Assembly (NCBI RefSeq): GCF_900107635.1
Contig: NZ_FNRD01000010.1
Coordinates: 1 to 64,000, forward strand
DNA length: 64,000 bases
Reading direction: 5' to 3'
DNA from: Flavobacterium gillisiae
Lineage (GTDB): Bacteria > Bacteroidota > Bacteroidia > Flavobacteriales > Flavobacteriaceae
Shown: one piece after another, positions 17,401 through 26,087 of the stretch
How the letters are laid out: every line of letters starts with the position of its first letter
Numbering within the stretch: the first letter of the stretch is position 1
Notes under the pieces: model-generated
Database searches by the model: none
Told to the model about the DNA's origin: nothing
What the model saw: only the letters and a program-made list of their open reading frames with translations
Made by a program: the position numbers and the translations under genes

Positions 17401-18276
17401 GGCGGGTTGGTTTGTTTCTTTAATTCTTTTTCCGTCTTCTGCTGAAGTCGTGATGTAGTAATAGGATTTACTTTCATAAAGATTGCTGTAAGTTTGACTT
17501 TCTATATTGTATGTGTCAAGGCCTTCGGCATAGAATAAAATGTAGTCGTCATTGTCGAAGCTTTCGTCATTTTCTCCAATAATTTGGATTGCATTTTCGG
17601 TTAAATCAGAAGGGTAATAAATATTGTTTGACAAGGGTAGCATTCTTCCTCCATTTCCATATAGTTTTATTTTTTTTGGATTAACGGTATTAGTGTTAAG
17701 GCCCATGTCTTGTAAAAAACTTTTAGAAATTTTATAGACTCCAGATTTTTCAATGTAAAAACGATACCAGTCTCCGCTCCCTAAAATAGAGTTGGAGATT
17801 GAATTTATTGTTTTGTTAGACGGCGAGGTCTTTGCGGTTGTATTATTGATATTATATGAAAAAGAGTTGATTCTTTTATAGCCATATTCATCTTTTACTA
17901 TGGGGGACAAACTGAGAAAGGATTGGGTGATGCCTCGTGATTGTGTGTTTCTTAGTGAAGGCGTTATTTTTTTCGGGATATTTTCAGGGGCTAGATCTCC
18001 AAGTTGATCAGTGGTGATTGATTCGTAAACAACATTGGTAATTTGGATGTTATTTTCGTCAAAAAGGACCGCTGTCTTTAATTGAGTCGTAAACATAAGT
18101 TTTTGTTCGGATGGATCATAGTGGTAGCTATTTCCTTTGAATTGCGGGATATTAATTTTATAAGTTCCAGGCGAGAATTCAGTTTTTTCTATCCATGTAA
18201 TAGTTACATCAGCTGTAGTCTGTCCATATGATATATAAGAAAGTAGTAATAAACTATAAAGTAGTAGTTTTTGCAT
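14446..18276 (-). CDS. porU: T9SS sortase PorU (C25 gingipain-like)
   Basis: 1276 residues from the ATG at 18276 (MQKLLLYSLLLLSYISYGQ), a clear signal peptide; ATGs at 18294 and 18402 are in frame but would put extra residues in front of it. The C25 peptidase domain lies in the middle with the likely catalytic pair His787 (LGHGGEDG) and Cys821 (TITCEFSR). The C-terminus (NYPNPFVNYTEFWF...GKGVYIYKL) is itself a CTD/FlgD-like domain. PorU cleaves cargo CTDs and attaches cargo at the cell surface. It is divergent from gldJ across a 210-base AT-rich spacer and co-directional with porV. Confidence 0.95.
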   Translation of the reverse strand: MQKLLLYSLLLLSYISYGQTTADVTITWIEKTEFSPGTYKINIPQFKGNSYHYDPSEQKLMFTTQLKTAVLFDENNIQITNVVYESITTDQLGDLAPENIPKKITPSLRNTQSRGITQSFLSLSPIVKDEYGYKRINSFSYNINNTTAKTSPSNKTINSISNSILGSGDWYRFYIEKSGVYKISKSFLQDMGLNTNTVNPKKIKLYGNGGRMLPLSNNIYYPSDLTENAIQIIGENDESFDNDDYILFYAEGLDTYNIESQTYSNLYESKSYYYITTSAEDGKRIKETNQPAGNSTLNLNTFDDYQFHELDLINIAKLGRQWFGESFDIKQDQEFEFNFPNIDVTTPIKIKTTVASAAYTPTSFQISSNSQNIGTISFPAINTNSETEFNTGTLPSNTSFNGSENIKIKLTYNNNSVPGSKGFLDNIQLIAKRKLQGYAKQFNFQYDASIASLGIVNYTISNAGGISQVWDITDLYNVSKSENTNQTSFSFKANLGELRKYVAIDASDYYTPKKDSKPKVLNQNIKGTIFKNNQGRFEDIDYVIITPNSLITQAEKLANFHRSYSKLNVKVITTESIYPEFSSGKQDIAAIRNCIKYIYENASTAAKRIKYVNLFGDASYDYKNRIANNTNIVPTYHALNSRTTGEASFASDDFYGLMDSNEGNIISFFGGIDIAVGRMIVNNPQQAEEMVNKVIEYHDIKSYGSWRNNFVMISDDSDATSDANLQSRQNTLADIITTQKPFFNINKIILDSYIQEASAGGFRYPKARTDLFNAFEKGALVFNYLGHGGEDGLSSERIWEKSDGQNLNNQYKYPLFITITCEFSRFDNPSRPTAGEYTYWNPKGGAIAMITTIRSIGQFSAENFNDILSEKLFSFGSSQYTSIAEALRISKNSNPNSATNVVFYIGDPALVLAIPKAKIKLTKVNDIPVSETTDDFKSLARMKVSGELTDENDMRLTNYNGEVSTTIFDKTIPRTTLNNDGNSTPIKFNTIGETIFRGNASVANGLFEFSFVVPRDIRIPLANGKMSFYAKKDQALENQTGFDTSIQIGGINENATEDNISPKVKLYMNDETFVSGSITNSSPFLLAFLEDENGINTASGIGHDIVAILDGDVSNPFILNDYYQTNLDDYTKGSLRFPLRNLAVGLHTITFKAWDVYNNPITTEIQFLVVGDETITLTHVLNYPNPFVNYTEFWFTHNRPFEPLMTQIQIMTITGKVVWTTNQIISTEGFLSKEITWDGKDDFGNRIGKGVYIYKLTVKSTLTNQKAEKFEKLVIL

Positions 18277-18486
18277 TTTTTGCTTAAATTGCATGAATAG
18301 ATAATTGTTATATAAAGTAAAAATATATGTTTTAGTATAAAAATAAATAATAAATAGTATAAATTTGCGTTTGATTTGTATAATATGTTTTATATCAATC
18401 ATCAGAATAAAATTATCAAAAACGGTGTTGCGGGTTAATTGTTAATTATTATATTGCAACACTTAAATTATTACCTTTAAAAGAGT

Positions 18487-20166
18487 ATGAAAGTAAATAA
18501 AATTACAGCCTTGCGATTGCTGCTATCGATAACAATGATTATTGGTTTTGCCAGTTGTAGTAAAAAATCGAGTTCAAAAAATGCGTCAAGGGGTACTGGC
18601 TGGAATGTCGAAAGTAAAAAAGCTGCTAGTAGTAAAAAACAAGTAGCTGGACCTGGATTGATTTTTGTTGAAGGAGGAACTTTTACGATGGGTAAAGTCC
18701 AGGATGATGTTATGCATGATTGGAACAATACTCCAACGCAACAACATGTTCAGTCTTTCTATATGGACGAAACTGAGGTTACTAATTTTATGTATTTAGA
18801 ATATTTAGATTGGTTGAAAAATGTATTCCCGCCTACCGAAGATAATTACAAATATATATATGAAGGTGCTTCGCCGGATACTTTAGTGTGGAGAAATAGA
18901 TTGGGTTATAATGAAACTATGACTAATAACTATTTAAGACACCCATCTTATGCAGATTATCCTGTAGTTGGTGTGAATTGGATTCAAGCGGTAGAATTTA
19001 GCAAGTGGAGAACAGATCGCGTTAATGAGGCCTTATTAGAAAAAAATGGGTATTTGAAAAAAAATGCTAAAACGCAGGATGTTACTGCTGAGAGTTCGTT
19101 TAGTACAGACACGTATTTAGCAGCTCCTAAGATGACTTATGGAGGAAATGAAGAAATTGTTTTACCAAAAGGAGCTAAGAAAAGCCCTAAAGCTGGTAAA
19201 GATGGAAAAGTTGTTGAACAAAAAAATGTGTACGCACAACGTTCATCAGGTATTATTTTGCCAGAATACAGACTACCTACTGAGGCTGAATGGGAATATG
19301 CAGCCGCTGCTGATGTAGGGCAGAGAGAATATAATATTTATAAGGGACAGAAAAAATATCCTTGGTCTGGTAGTTATACCCGTTCTGGAAAAAGACAAAG
19401 TAAAGGAGATCAGTTGGCTAACTTTAAACAAGGTAATGGAGATTACGGTGGAATTGCAGGTTGGTCAGATGATGGAGCTGATATAACTAATGCAGTTAAA
19501 AAGTATCCGGCAAATGATTTTGGATTGTATGATATGGCTGGAAATGTGGCCGAATGGGTTGCCGATGTTTACAGACCTATAATAGATAACGAATCAAATG
19601 ATTTCAATTATTTTAGAGGAAACCGTTATACTAAAAATAAAATTGGAGCAGATGGTAAAGTAGAAATTGTCACTTTAGAGACAATGAAGCATGATACTTT
19701 AAGTAATGGGAAAATTATAGTAAGAAGTTTTCCAGGTCAAATTGCGCAAGTTCCAGTTGATGAAAACGAAACGTATTTGAGACAAAATTTTGATAAGAGT
19801 AATAATATCAATTATAGAGATGGTGATAAACAGTCGTCTAAATATTATGATTTTGGGTCTTCTGAGTCAGATACTGATAAAGTAAAAGGGGATAAATCAA
19901 TGTATAATTCACCTAAGCACAATGTAACAACAGATAGCTTAGGATCAATGGTTAGAAAATACGATAGATCTAATAAGAGAACAACTTTGATAAATGATGA
20001 TGTAAGAGTTTATAAAGGTGGGTCGTGGAGAGACAGAGCCTATTGGTTAGATCCTGCTCAAAGAAGGTATTTTCCACAAGATATGGCTACTGACTATATC
20101 GGATTTAGATGTGCAATGTCTAGAGTTGGACCAAAATCTGATAAAAGAAAATCAGCGAGAAATTAA
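18487..20166 (+). CDS. gldJ: Gliding motility / T9SS lipoprotein GldJ
   Basis: 559 residues. A lipoprotein signal ends at Cys24 (IIGFASC). The body is an FGE-sulfatase (SUMF1) fold, split by low-complexity inserts: FVEGGTFTMGKVQDD at the start, YRLPTEAEWEYAA in the middle, and KGGSWRDRAYWLDPAQRR...IGFRCAMSRV at the end. GldJ is required for gliding and T9SS function in F. johnsoniae and stabilises other Gld proteins. The adjacent porU and porV genes fit the known cluster. A strong terminator follows before murF. Confidence 0.95.
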   Translation: MKVNKITALRLLLSITMIIGFASCSKKSSSKNASRGTGWNVESKKAASSKKQVAGPGLIFVEGGTFTMGKVQDDVMHDWNNTPTQQHVQSFYMDETEVTNFMYLEYLDWLKNVFPPTEDNYKYIYEGASPDTLVWRNRLGYNETMTNNYLRHPSYADYPVVGVNWIQAVEFSKWRTDRVNEALLEKNGYLKKNAKTQDVTAESSFSTDTYLAAPKMTYGGNEEIVLPKGAKKSPKAGKDGKVVEQKNVYAQRSSGIILPEYRLPTEAEWEYAAAADVGQREYNIYKGQKKYPWSGSYTRSGKRQSKGDQLANFKQGNGDYGGIAGWSDDGADITNAVKKYPANDFGLYDMAGNVAEWVADVYRPIIDNESNDFNYFRGNRYTKNKIGADGKVEIVTLETMKHDTLSNGKIIVRSFPGQIAQVPVDENETYLRQNFDKSNNINYRDGDKQSSKYYDFGSSESDTDKVKGDKSMYNSPKHNVTTDSLGSMVRKYDRSNKRTTLINDDVRVYKGGSWRDRAYWLDPAQRRYFPQDMATDYIGFRCAMSRVGPKSDKRKSARN

Positions 20167-20188
20167 ATTTTTATATAAAATAGTAATT

Positions 20189-20216
20189 AAAGCCCTTTCA
20201 TTAGGGCTTTTTTTTT
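20189..20216 (+). terminator. Terminator downstream of gldJ
   Basis: AAAGCCCT-TTCATT-AGGGCTTT stem-loop followed by a T run. It lies in the 62-base gap before murF. Confidence 0.88.
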
Positions 20217-20228
20217 AATCGTTTTTAA

Positions 20229-21515
20229 ATGGATATAGCTAGAATTCATAGTTTATTTTTGAAATGTAAATCAGTTTCAATTGACACGCGTAAAATAGAG
20301 TCAAATTCATTATTTGTTGCCATAAAAGGAGATCGGTTTGACGCCAATAGATTTGCAAAGGAAGCTTTAGAAAAGGGCGCGTCTTATGTGTTAATTGATA
20401 ATGAAGCGTACTATCTTGATGAAAGAACAATCTTAGTGGATGACAGTTTATTTGCTTTGCAAAAGTTGGCAAAATTCCATCGAACATATTTAAAGTTGCC
20501 TATCATTGCGCTTACGGGTAGTAATGGAAAAACAACTACAAAAGAGTTAATTCAAGTAGTTCTTGCTAAGAAATACAAAACAAAAGCAACCGTTGGTAAT
20601 CTAAATAATCATATCGGAGTTCCTTTGACTTTGTTGTCTTTTAATGCAGAAACGGAAATAGGAATAGTAGAAATGGGGGCCAATCATAAAAAGGAAATTG
20701 AGTTTCTTTGTGAAATTGCAAAACCTGATTATGGTTATATAACGAACTTTGGTAAAGCGCATTTGGAAGGATTTGGTGGCGTTGCTGGTGTTATTGAGGG
20801 TAAAAGTGAAATGTATAAGTATTTGTTTCAAAACGATAAATTAGCTTTTGTAAACTTTGAAGATCCTATTCAAATTGAAAAAACAAAAAATATAAAGTCA
20901 TTTACTTTTGGTGTAAATAGAGATAATACGGATGTGTGTATTACATCAGTGAAGGCGAATCCATTTGTTGAGATAGGTTATGCGGATATTATAATTTCAT
21001 CTCATTTAATAGGCCTATATAATGCTAATAATTTAAATGCAGCATTGACTATAGGAAAGTTCTTTAAAGTCAATGATTTGTCTATAAAAGAAGCTTTAGA
21101 GGGTTATGTCCCTGAAAACAACAGGTCACAACTGTTGACGAAGGGAACAAATCAGATTATTCTAGATGCTTATAATGCTAATCCAAGCAGTATGGCGGTT
21201 GCGATTGAGAATTTCCTTCAATTAGACAGTTCTAATAAGATAATGATCTTAGGAGATATGTTTGAATTGGGTGATGAAAGTGAGAGAGAACATCAGGAGC
21301 TCGTTAATTTTCTTTTGAATGAGAAAGAAGTACGATGTTTCTTTATTGGCGCGGCATTTTATTTATGCAAGGTTGATAATTCTCAATTTCAATTTCATAA
21401 ATCATTTGATTCTTTTTCAATTGGATTAAAGAATGAAGCAATCAAAAATAGTACGATACTTATTAAAGGATCAAGAGGAATGGCATTGGAAAGAACATTA
21501 GAGTATTTAGTGTAG
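20229..21515 (+). CDS. murF: UDP-N-acetylmuramoyl-tripeptide--D-alanyl-D-alanine ligase
   Basis: 428 residues. Mur-ligase architecture: an N-terminal UDP-binding domain (SIDTRKIESNSLFVAIKG), an ATP-binding P-loop TGSNGKTTTKE (about 96-106), a central VEMGANHKKEI motif, and a C-terminal domain with LDAYNANPSSM and LGDMFELG. It adds D-Ala-D-Ala to UDP-MurNAc-tripeptide, the last cytoplasmic precursor step. It lies 13 bases beyond the gldJ terminator, a pairing conserved in Flavobacterium. No separate promoter box is obvious. Confidence 0.95.
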   Translation: MDIARIHSLFLKCKSVSIDTRKIESNSLFVAIKGDRFDANRFAKEALEKGASYVLIDNEAYYLDERTILVDDSLFALQKLAKFHRTYLKLPIIALTGSNGKTTTKELIQVVLAKKYKTKATVGNLNNHIGVPLTLLSFNAETEIGIVEMGANHKKEIEFLCEIAKPDYGYITNFGKAHLEGFGGVAGVIEGKSEMYKYLFQNDKLAFVNFEDPIQIEKTKNIKSFTFGVNRDNTDVCITSVKANPFVEIGYADIIISSHLIGLYNANNLNAALTIGKFFKVNDLSIKEALEGYVPENNRSQLLTKGTNQIILDAYNANPSSMAVAIENFLQLDSSNKIMILGDMFELGDESEREHQELVNFLLNEKEVRCFFIGAAFYLCKVDNSQFQFHKSFDSFSIGLKNEAIKNSTILIKGSRGMALERTLEYLV

Positions 21516-21626
21516 GCAATTATCCGGTTTTTTTAATAGAGTCGTCTTCGTAGATTGTTTTAGGAGTGTTGTGACAATGTTTTTTAATTATTTGGTTTCT
21601 TTGTAGAAGGAGAGTCTATACGAATT

Positions 21627-21634
21627 TACATTTG
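21627..21634 (+). promoter_or_regulatory. -7 box of the GH30 gene (TACATTTG)
   Basis: A perfect TANNTTTG 25 bases before the start codon. A TTG at 21601-21603 lies 23 bases further upstream, slightly longer than the usual spacing. Confidence 0.6.
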
Positions 21635-21658
21635 GTAAAATAATATAAAAAAATAAGA

Positions 21659-23119
21659 ATGAAAAAAAATTCGATAGTAGCATTGTTAGCAGTTACTCTT
21701 TTTGCTTGTTCTTCGCAAAAAAAACAAATTGAAGCGGCGTCGTTTTCTGTCGATGGCAGGAATGTAACTGTTTATACATCGGCAGATAATACAGATTTCC
21801 GATTAACAAAAACAGACGTAAACTTACAATTCAAAGATCTAAAACAGCCACTTGAAACACAGCTATGTGTTTTTGTGAACCCAAAGAAAACATTTCAAAC
21901 CTATTTAGGTATTGGCGGGGCAATTACTGATGCTAGTGCTGAAGTTTTTGCAAAATTATCTAAGAAAAGTCAGGAAGAGTTTTTAAAGGCTTACTACGAT
22001 AAGGATAAAGGAATTGGGTATTCCATAATTAGAACCAATATACACAGTTGTGATTTTAGCTCAGGAAGTTATACTTATATCAATGAAGGCGATGCTGCGT
22101 TAAAAAGTTTTAGTATTGCTCATGATAGAGAATTCAGGATTCCATTAATGAAAAAAGCAATCGCAACCGCAGGTGGTAAGGTAACTGTTTATGCCAGTCC
22201 GTGGAGCCCGCCTGCTTTTATGAAAGATACGAAGAACATGCTACAAGGAGGGAAATTATTACCAGAGTTTTACCAGGCATGGGCAAATTATTATGTGAAA
22301 TTTATCGAAAGTTATGAGAAGGAAGGGATCCCGATATGGGGTTTAACTGTTCAAAACGAACCAATGGCAAAACAAACTTGGGAATCATGTATATATACAG
22401 CTGAAGAAGAACGTGATTTTGTAAAAAATTATCTAGGACCCACGCTACAAAAATCTGGATTTGGTGATAAAAAACTAACGGTTTGGGATCACAATAGAGA
22501 CTTGCTTTCACAAAGAGCAACTACTATTCTGGATGATCCAGAAGCTAGTAAGTATGTTTGGGGAATTGGTTTTCATTGGTACGAAAGCTGGAGTGGAGGA
22601 GATTCCATGTTTGAAACTGTTGGGAAAGTTCATGAGATGTACCCAGATAAAAATTTACTTTTTACTGAAGGATGTGTAGAGAAATTTGATTATTCTAAAC
22701 TACAACGATGGGCTAATGGGGAACGATATGGTGAATCAATGATTCATGATTTTAATAACGGTACTGTAGGATGGACAGATTGGAATGTTCTTTTGGATCA
22801 AAATGGTGGGCCTAACCATGTAGGGAATTTTTGTTTTGCACCTCTTCATGGTGATACAAGAACGGGAGGCTTAATTTATACTCCTTCTTATTATGTAATT
22901 GGACATTTTTCTAAATTTATTGGTGAAAAGGCTAAAAGAATTAGTAGTGTATCTAGTAGAAGCCAATTGCTAACAACCTCTTTCTTGAACCAAGATGGGA
23001 AAGTAGTGACTGTTGTTATGAATAAAACAAATGAAAAGCTGAAGTATAATTTATGCATTGGTGCAAAAGCCACCGAAGTTTTTATTTTACCACACGCTAT
23101 TCAGACGTTAATTTATTAA
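21659..23119 (+). CDS. Glycoside hydrolase family 30 lipoprotein (glucosylceramidase-like)
   Basis: 486 residues with a lipoprotein signal (lipobox cysteine Cys17 in TLFAC). The TIM barrel carries FQTYLGIGGAITDASAEVF, YASPWSPPAFMK and the catalytic pair Glu234 (VQNEP, acid/base) and Glu337 (LFTEGC, nucleophile). A C-terminal beta domain ends the protein. GH30 enzymes hydrolyse beta-glucosidic, beta-1,6-glucan or related linkages; the exact substrate cannot be told here. No SusC/SusD pair is nearby, so it is not in a polysaccharide utilisation locus. It has its own promoter box and terminator and is probably monocistronic. Confidence 0.9.
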   Translation: MKKNSIVALLAVTLFACSSQKKQIEAASFSVDGRNVTVYTSADNTDFRLTKTDVNLQFKDLKQPLETQLCVFVNPKKTFQTYLGIGGAITDASAEVFAKLSKKSQEEFLKAYYDKDKGIGYSIIRTNIHSCDFSSGSYTYINEGDAALKSFSIAHDREFRIPLMKKAIATAGGKVTVYASPWSPPAFMKDTKNMLQGGKLLPEFYQAWANYYVKFIESYEKEGIPIWGLTVQNEPMAKQTWESCIYTAEEERDFVKNYLGPTLQKSGFGDKKLTVWDHNRDLLSQRATTILDDPEASKYVWGIGFHWYESWSGGDSMFETVGKVHEMYPDKNLLFTEGCVEKFDYSKLQRWANGERYGESMIHDFNNGTVGWTDWNVLLDQNGGPNHVGNFCFAPLHGDTRTGGLIYTPSYYVIGHFSKFIGEKAKRISSVSSRSQLLTTSFLNQDGKVVTVVMNKTNEKLKYNLCIGAKATEVFILPHAIQTLIY

Positions 23120-23175
23120 GTTAGCTTTTTAGGTTTAAGTACTTTTCATGATAAAGTTAGGATGAAGTTCGAGTA

Positions 23176-23216
23176 AAAAAACTGATTGTATTTAGAATGA
23201 TATAATCGGTTTTTTT
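23176..23216 (+). terminator. Terminator downstream of the GH30 gene
   Basis: An imperfect stem AAAACTGATT / AATCGGTTTT (one G-U pair) followed by T7. It is part of the 328-base stretch from 23120 to 23447 that otherwise holds only the tRNA and its terminator. Confidence 0.65.
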
Positions 23217-23257
23217 ATAAGTTGTAATTAATTGATTCTTTCAAAAAAAAGCAAAAA

Positions 23258-23285
23258 AAAACTCCTCAATTTCTTGAGAAGTTTT
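23258..23285 (-). terminator. Terminator of tRNA-Val
   Basis: AAAACTCCTCAA pairs with TTGAGAAGTTTT (11 of 12) and is followed by a T run on the minus strand, directly 3' of the tRNA. Confidence 0.75.
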
Positions 23286-23287
23286 GT

Positions 23288-23361
23288 GGGCGATGAGGGG
23301 TTCGAACCCCCGACCCCCTCGGTGTAAACGAGGTGCTCTGAACCAGCTGAGCTAATCGCCC
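23288..23361 (-). tRNA. tRNA-Val (anticodon TAC)
   Basis: Read on the minus strand: acceptor stem GGGCGAT/ATCGCCC, D arm GCTC-AGCTGGTTCA-GAGC, anticodon stem CCTCG/CGAGG with loop TTTACAC (anticodon TAC), and T arm GGGGGTTCGAACCCC-type stem with the GTTCGAA loop. It is 74 nt and has no encoded CCA. The cloverleaf is complete, and it stands alone. Confidence 0.96.
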
Positions 23362-23447
23362 TAATGCAATTCGATAATTTTCATTTCCTTATTGCGAGTG
23401 CAAATATAAGGCTGTTTTTTGAATAAACAAGCAAAAAATAAAAAAAA

Positions 23448-24668
23448 TTATAAAATTTCTGCAACCACAAAGGTACTGCCGCCAATGTATATCAAGTCAG
23501 TGTCTTCGGCTGCTTTCAATGCATTTTGGTAAGCTGTTGTAATTGAATTAAATACTGTTCCTGTTAAGCCATGTTGGCTTGATTTGTCTGCTAAAATTGT
23601 CGCATCTAATCCACGTGGATTATTTGGCTTTGCAAAGTAATAAATCGCATTTTTTGGGAACAGAGGTAAGATTTGATCCAAGTCTTTATCATTGACCACA
23701 CCTAAAACGATGTGTAATTTATTAAATTGTTCTTTTTGAATTTGATTCAAGACAATCTCTAGTCCGTGTTTATTGTGTGCGGTATCGCAAATTACTTTTG
23801 GCGATTCGCCCAGTTGCTGCCATCTTCCTTGAAGCCCAGTGTTTTTTACCACGTTTAGAAGTCCAGTTTTAATATTGCCTTCAGTAATGGTGAATTCCGG
23901 GAGTGAGTTTAGTATTGCAATAGTCTGCAAAACTGATTTTTTATTGTGAATTTGGTAGTCGCCTATTAAATCTGATGGATAATTTTCTAAAATCAAGTCG
24001 GAGGCAAAATAGATTTCTGAGTTGTTTTCTTTGGCTTTAGCCAAAAAAACAGTCTTAGTTTCGGTGGTGTATTCTCCAATGACGACCGGGATATTTGGCT
24101 TTATGATTCCCGCTTTTTCGCCAGCTATCGCTTTAATAGTATTTCCAAGGAACTGTGTGTGATCTAAGCCAATATTTGTAATTATTGATACTAAGGGAGT
24201 GATGATGTTTGTTGCGTCTAATCGGCCACCCATTCCGACTTCGATAATAGCGATATCTACTTTCTCTTTTGCAAAGTAATCAAACGCCATTCCAACGCTC
24301 ATTTCGAAAAAACTGATGTCATTCGATTCAAAAAAAGGTTTGTTTTCATTTATAAAAGTACAAACAAATCCTTCTGTTATATCTGCGCCATTTATTTTAA
24401 TACGTTCCCTGAAATCTTTAAGGTGCGGAGACGTATATAAGCCCACTTTGTAGCCTGCTTCCTGAAGTACCGATGCTAACATATGAGATGTCGAGCCTTT
24501 ACCATTTGTCCCGGCAACGTGAACGCATTTTAATTCTTTATGGGGATTGCCAAGATGATTGATCAGTAGGTGCGTGTTTGTCAAATCCTTTTTATAGGCA
24601 GAGGCACCCTGAAGCTGATACATTGGGAGTTGGTTAAACATCCAATCCGTCGTTTCTTGATAGTTCAT
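23448..24668 (-). CDS. folC: Bifunctional folylpolyglutamate synthase / dihydrofolate synthase
   Basis: 406 residues. Mur-ligase-like P-loop HVAGTNGKGSTSHML near residue 53, LYTSPHLKDFRERI, VEVGMGGRLDATN and GLDHTQFLG are all FolC signatures; ICDTAHNKHGL is the C-terminal domain motif. It adds glutamate to dihydropteroate and to reduced folates. It lies downstream of tonB on the same strand, separated by 192 bases with a possible hairpin, so it probably has its own promoter. Confidence 0.95.
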   Translation of the reverse strand: MNYQETTDWMFNQLPMYQLQGASAYKKDLTNTHLLINHLGNPHKELKCVHVAGTNGKGSTSHMLASVLQEAGYKVGLYTSPHLKDFRERIKINGADITEGFVCTFINENKPFFESNDISFFEMSVGMAFDYFAKEKVDIAIIEVGMGGRLDATNIITPLVSIITNIGLDHTQFLGNTIKAIAGEKAGIIKPNIPVVIGEYTTETKTVFLAKAKENNSEIYFASDLILENYPSDLIGDYQIHNKKSVLQTIAILNSLPEFTITEGNIKTGLLNVVKNTGLQGRWQQLGESPKVICDTAHNKHGLEIVLNQIQKEQFNKLHIVLGVVNDKDLDQILPLFPKNAIYYFAKPNNPRGLDATILADKSSQHGLTGTVFNSITTAYQNALKAAEDTDLIYIGGSTFVVAEIL

Positions 24669-24741
24669 TTTATTTTAGTATTGGTTGTATTCGTATGAAG
24701 ACACTTTTAAAACAGTAAAGAGAAAATGCTTTTTAAAATTA

Positions 24742-24770
24742 TTAAGAGTTTAAGTTTTATGGACTCTTAA
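24742..24770 (-). terminator. Possible terminator downstream of tonB
   Basis: An 8-bp stem TTAAGAGT/ACTCTTAA with an AT-rich tail on the minus strand. It is weak, but placed between tonB and folC. Confidence 0.4.
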
Positions 24771-24860
24771 AATCGTATTAGATTGCTGTTTTTTTTAATG
24801 TAAAAATATTGAAAGTGCTTATGGTGATTTTATAAATTGCTGTTTAAATATCAAAAAAAG

Positions 24861-25658
24861 CTATTCTCCTAATTTGAAATTAACGGTAATAAAACCAATT
24901 TGAGTTTCCGGTGCATTGGAATCGGGTTGCCATTTGTATTTTCTGGCCGTTGCCAATGCTGGTTCTACTAGACAGGGATTAGTATTAGTTGTGCCTTTAG
25001 TATATTTGGCAGCAATAACATTTCCGCTTCTATTTACTGTTATTTGCACAACGACAGTGCCAAATTCATTGCATTTCTGTACTTCTTTCCCTCTTGAGGC
25101 GATGCTTCGTCCGTTTAAGCCCCATCCGCTACCATTTCCGGTACCGCTTCCGGATCCGTAATAACTGTTAGCATAAGGATCGCCATTTAAGCTTCCTTTG
25201 TCTCCCGCAACATTATCATTTCCTTCTCCGCCTTTTGCTTTTCCGTCTGATTTGGGTCCGTTTAAGATACTTGAAAGCGCATCAGAAGTACTTTTTGAGG
25301 GTTGTGGGTTTTCTTTCGGTTTTGGTTTAACCTCTTCTTTGGCTGTTTCTTTTGAAGGTTGTATTTTTTTTGTTTGCTTCATCACAACAGCTTCTTCAAT
25401 ATCTTGCGAAAGAATATCGTCGTTACTTGATGCCGCTTGTTTCGCTGCAGTTGCTATTGGTGCTGATTGAATAGGTTCTGTGGGCTGTATCTCTCCGGAT
25501 CCAAATTCAGTTGTTCCAAAGTTTATTGCAATTCCATTTTCAGGAGGTGGGTCTAAAGACGTTAATCCTAAATAAAAGAACAAAACAAGTAGAATCACAA
25601 AAATGATTGATGTGATTGCAAATGATTTTTTTTCTTCTTCTGTTTCTAAATATTTCAT
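24861..25658 (-). CDS. tonB: Energy transducer TonB
   Basis: 265 residues. A short cytoplasmic N-terminus is followed by one transmembrane helix (about 13-32, AITSIIFVILLVLFFYLGL) and a periplasmic linker rich in Pro, Lys and Ser. A Gly/Ser stretch (SYYGSGSGTGNGSG) follows, and the C-terminal TonB-like domain starts at NEFGTVVVQITVNRSGNV. It transmits proton-motive energy from ExbB/ExbD to outer-membrane receptors. It is third in the exbB-exbD-tonB operon (35-base gap). The C-terminal domain is of the shorter AgmX/TonB type common in Bacteroidota. Confidence 0.85.
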   Translation of the reverse strand: MKYLETEEEKKSFAITSIIFVILLVLFFYLGLTSLDPPPENGIAINFGTTEFGSGEIQPTEPIQSAPIATAAKQAASSNDDILSQDIEEAVVMKQTKKIQPSKETAKEEVKPKPKENPQPSKSTSDALSSILNGPKSDGKAKGGEGNDNVAGDKGSLNGDPYANSYYGSGSGTGNGSGWGLNGRSIASRGKEVQKCNEFGTVVVQITVNRSGNVIAAKYTKGTTNTNPCLVEPALATARKYKWQPDSNAPETQIGFITVNFKLGE

Positions 25659-25692
25659 GTAGAATAGCTCTTTTTTTAAAGGACGGGTGTTG

Positions 25693-26085
25693 TTATTTAG
25701 GTCTTACTGCTAAAACAACTTTGATTTGATTTCGGTTTGCAATATCCAAAACATTGACGGCTTTCTCAATTGGTACCCCTTCTTCAGCTCTTAAAATGAT
25801 TGCCTTCTCCTTATCAGCCGTAAATAAGGATAACAATTTTGATTCCAATTCAGCTTCTGAAACTGGTTCTTTATCAATGAAAAACTCTAGTTTTTTATTG
25901 ATACTTACTGCGATGTTTTTATTACTGTCTGTTTTTCCTTTTGCTTTTGGTAGCACCAAATCTAAAGCATTGGTGGTTACCATAGTTGATGTAAGCATAA
26001 AGAATATCAGCAATAGGAAAACAATATCGGTCATAGACGACATATTGAATTCTGCACTAACTTTATTTCTTCCTCTTAAATTCAT
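25693..26085 (-). CDS. exbD: Biopolymer transport protein ExbD
   Basis: 130 residues with one N-terminal transmembrane helix (about 17-37). The conserved aspartate is in SSMTDIVFLLLIFFML, and a periplasmic domain ends VLDIANRNQIKVVLAVRPK. It forms the stator channel with ExbB. It starts 2 bases after the exbB stop, so the two are translationally linked. Confidence 0.93.
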   Translation of the reverse strand: MNLRGRNKVSAEFNMSSMTDIVFLLLIFFMLTSTMVTTNALDLVLPKAKGKTDSNKNIAVSINKKLEFFIDKEPVSEAELESKLLSLFTADKEKAIILRAEEGVPIEKAVNVLDIANRNQIKVVLAVRPK

Positions 26086-26087
26086 AA

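Noticed and set aside
18277..18402. N-terminal extension of porU
   Set aside because: It would place 42 mostly hydrophobic or AT-coded residues before a clean signal peptide that starts at 18276.
21627..23119. GH30 gene as part of a polysaccharide utilisation locus
   Set aside because: No SusC/SusD pair, other CAZymes or a sensor lie nearby.
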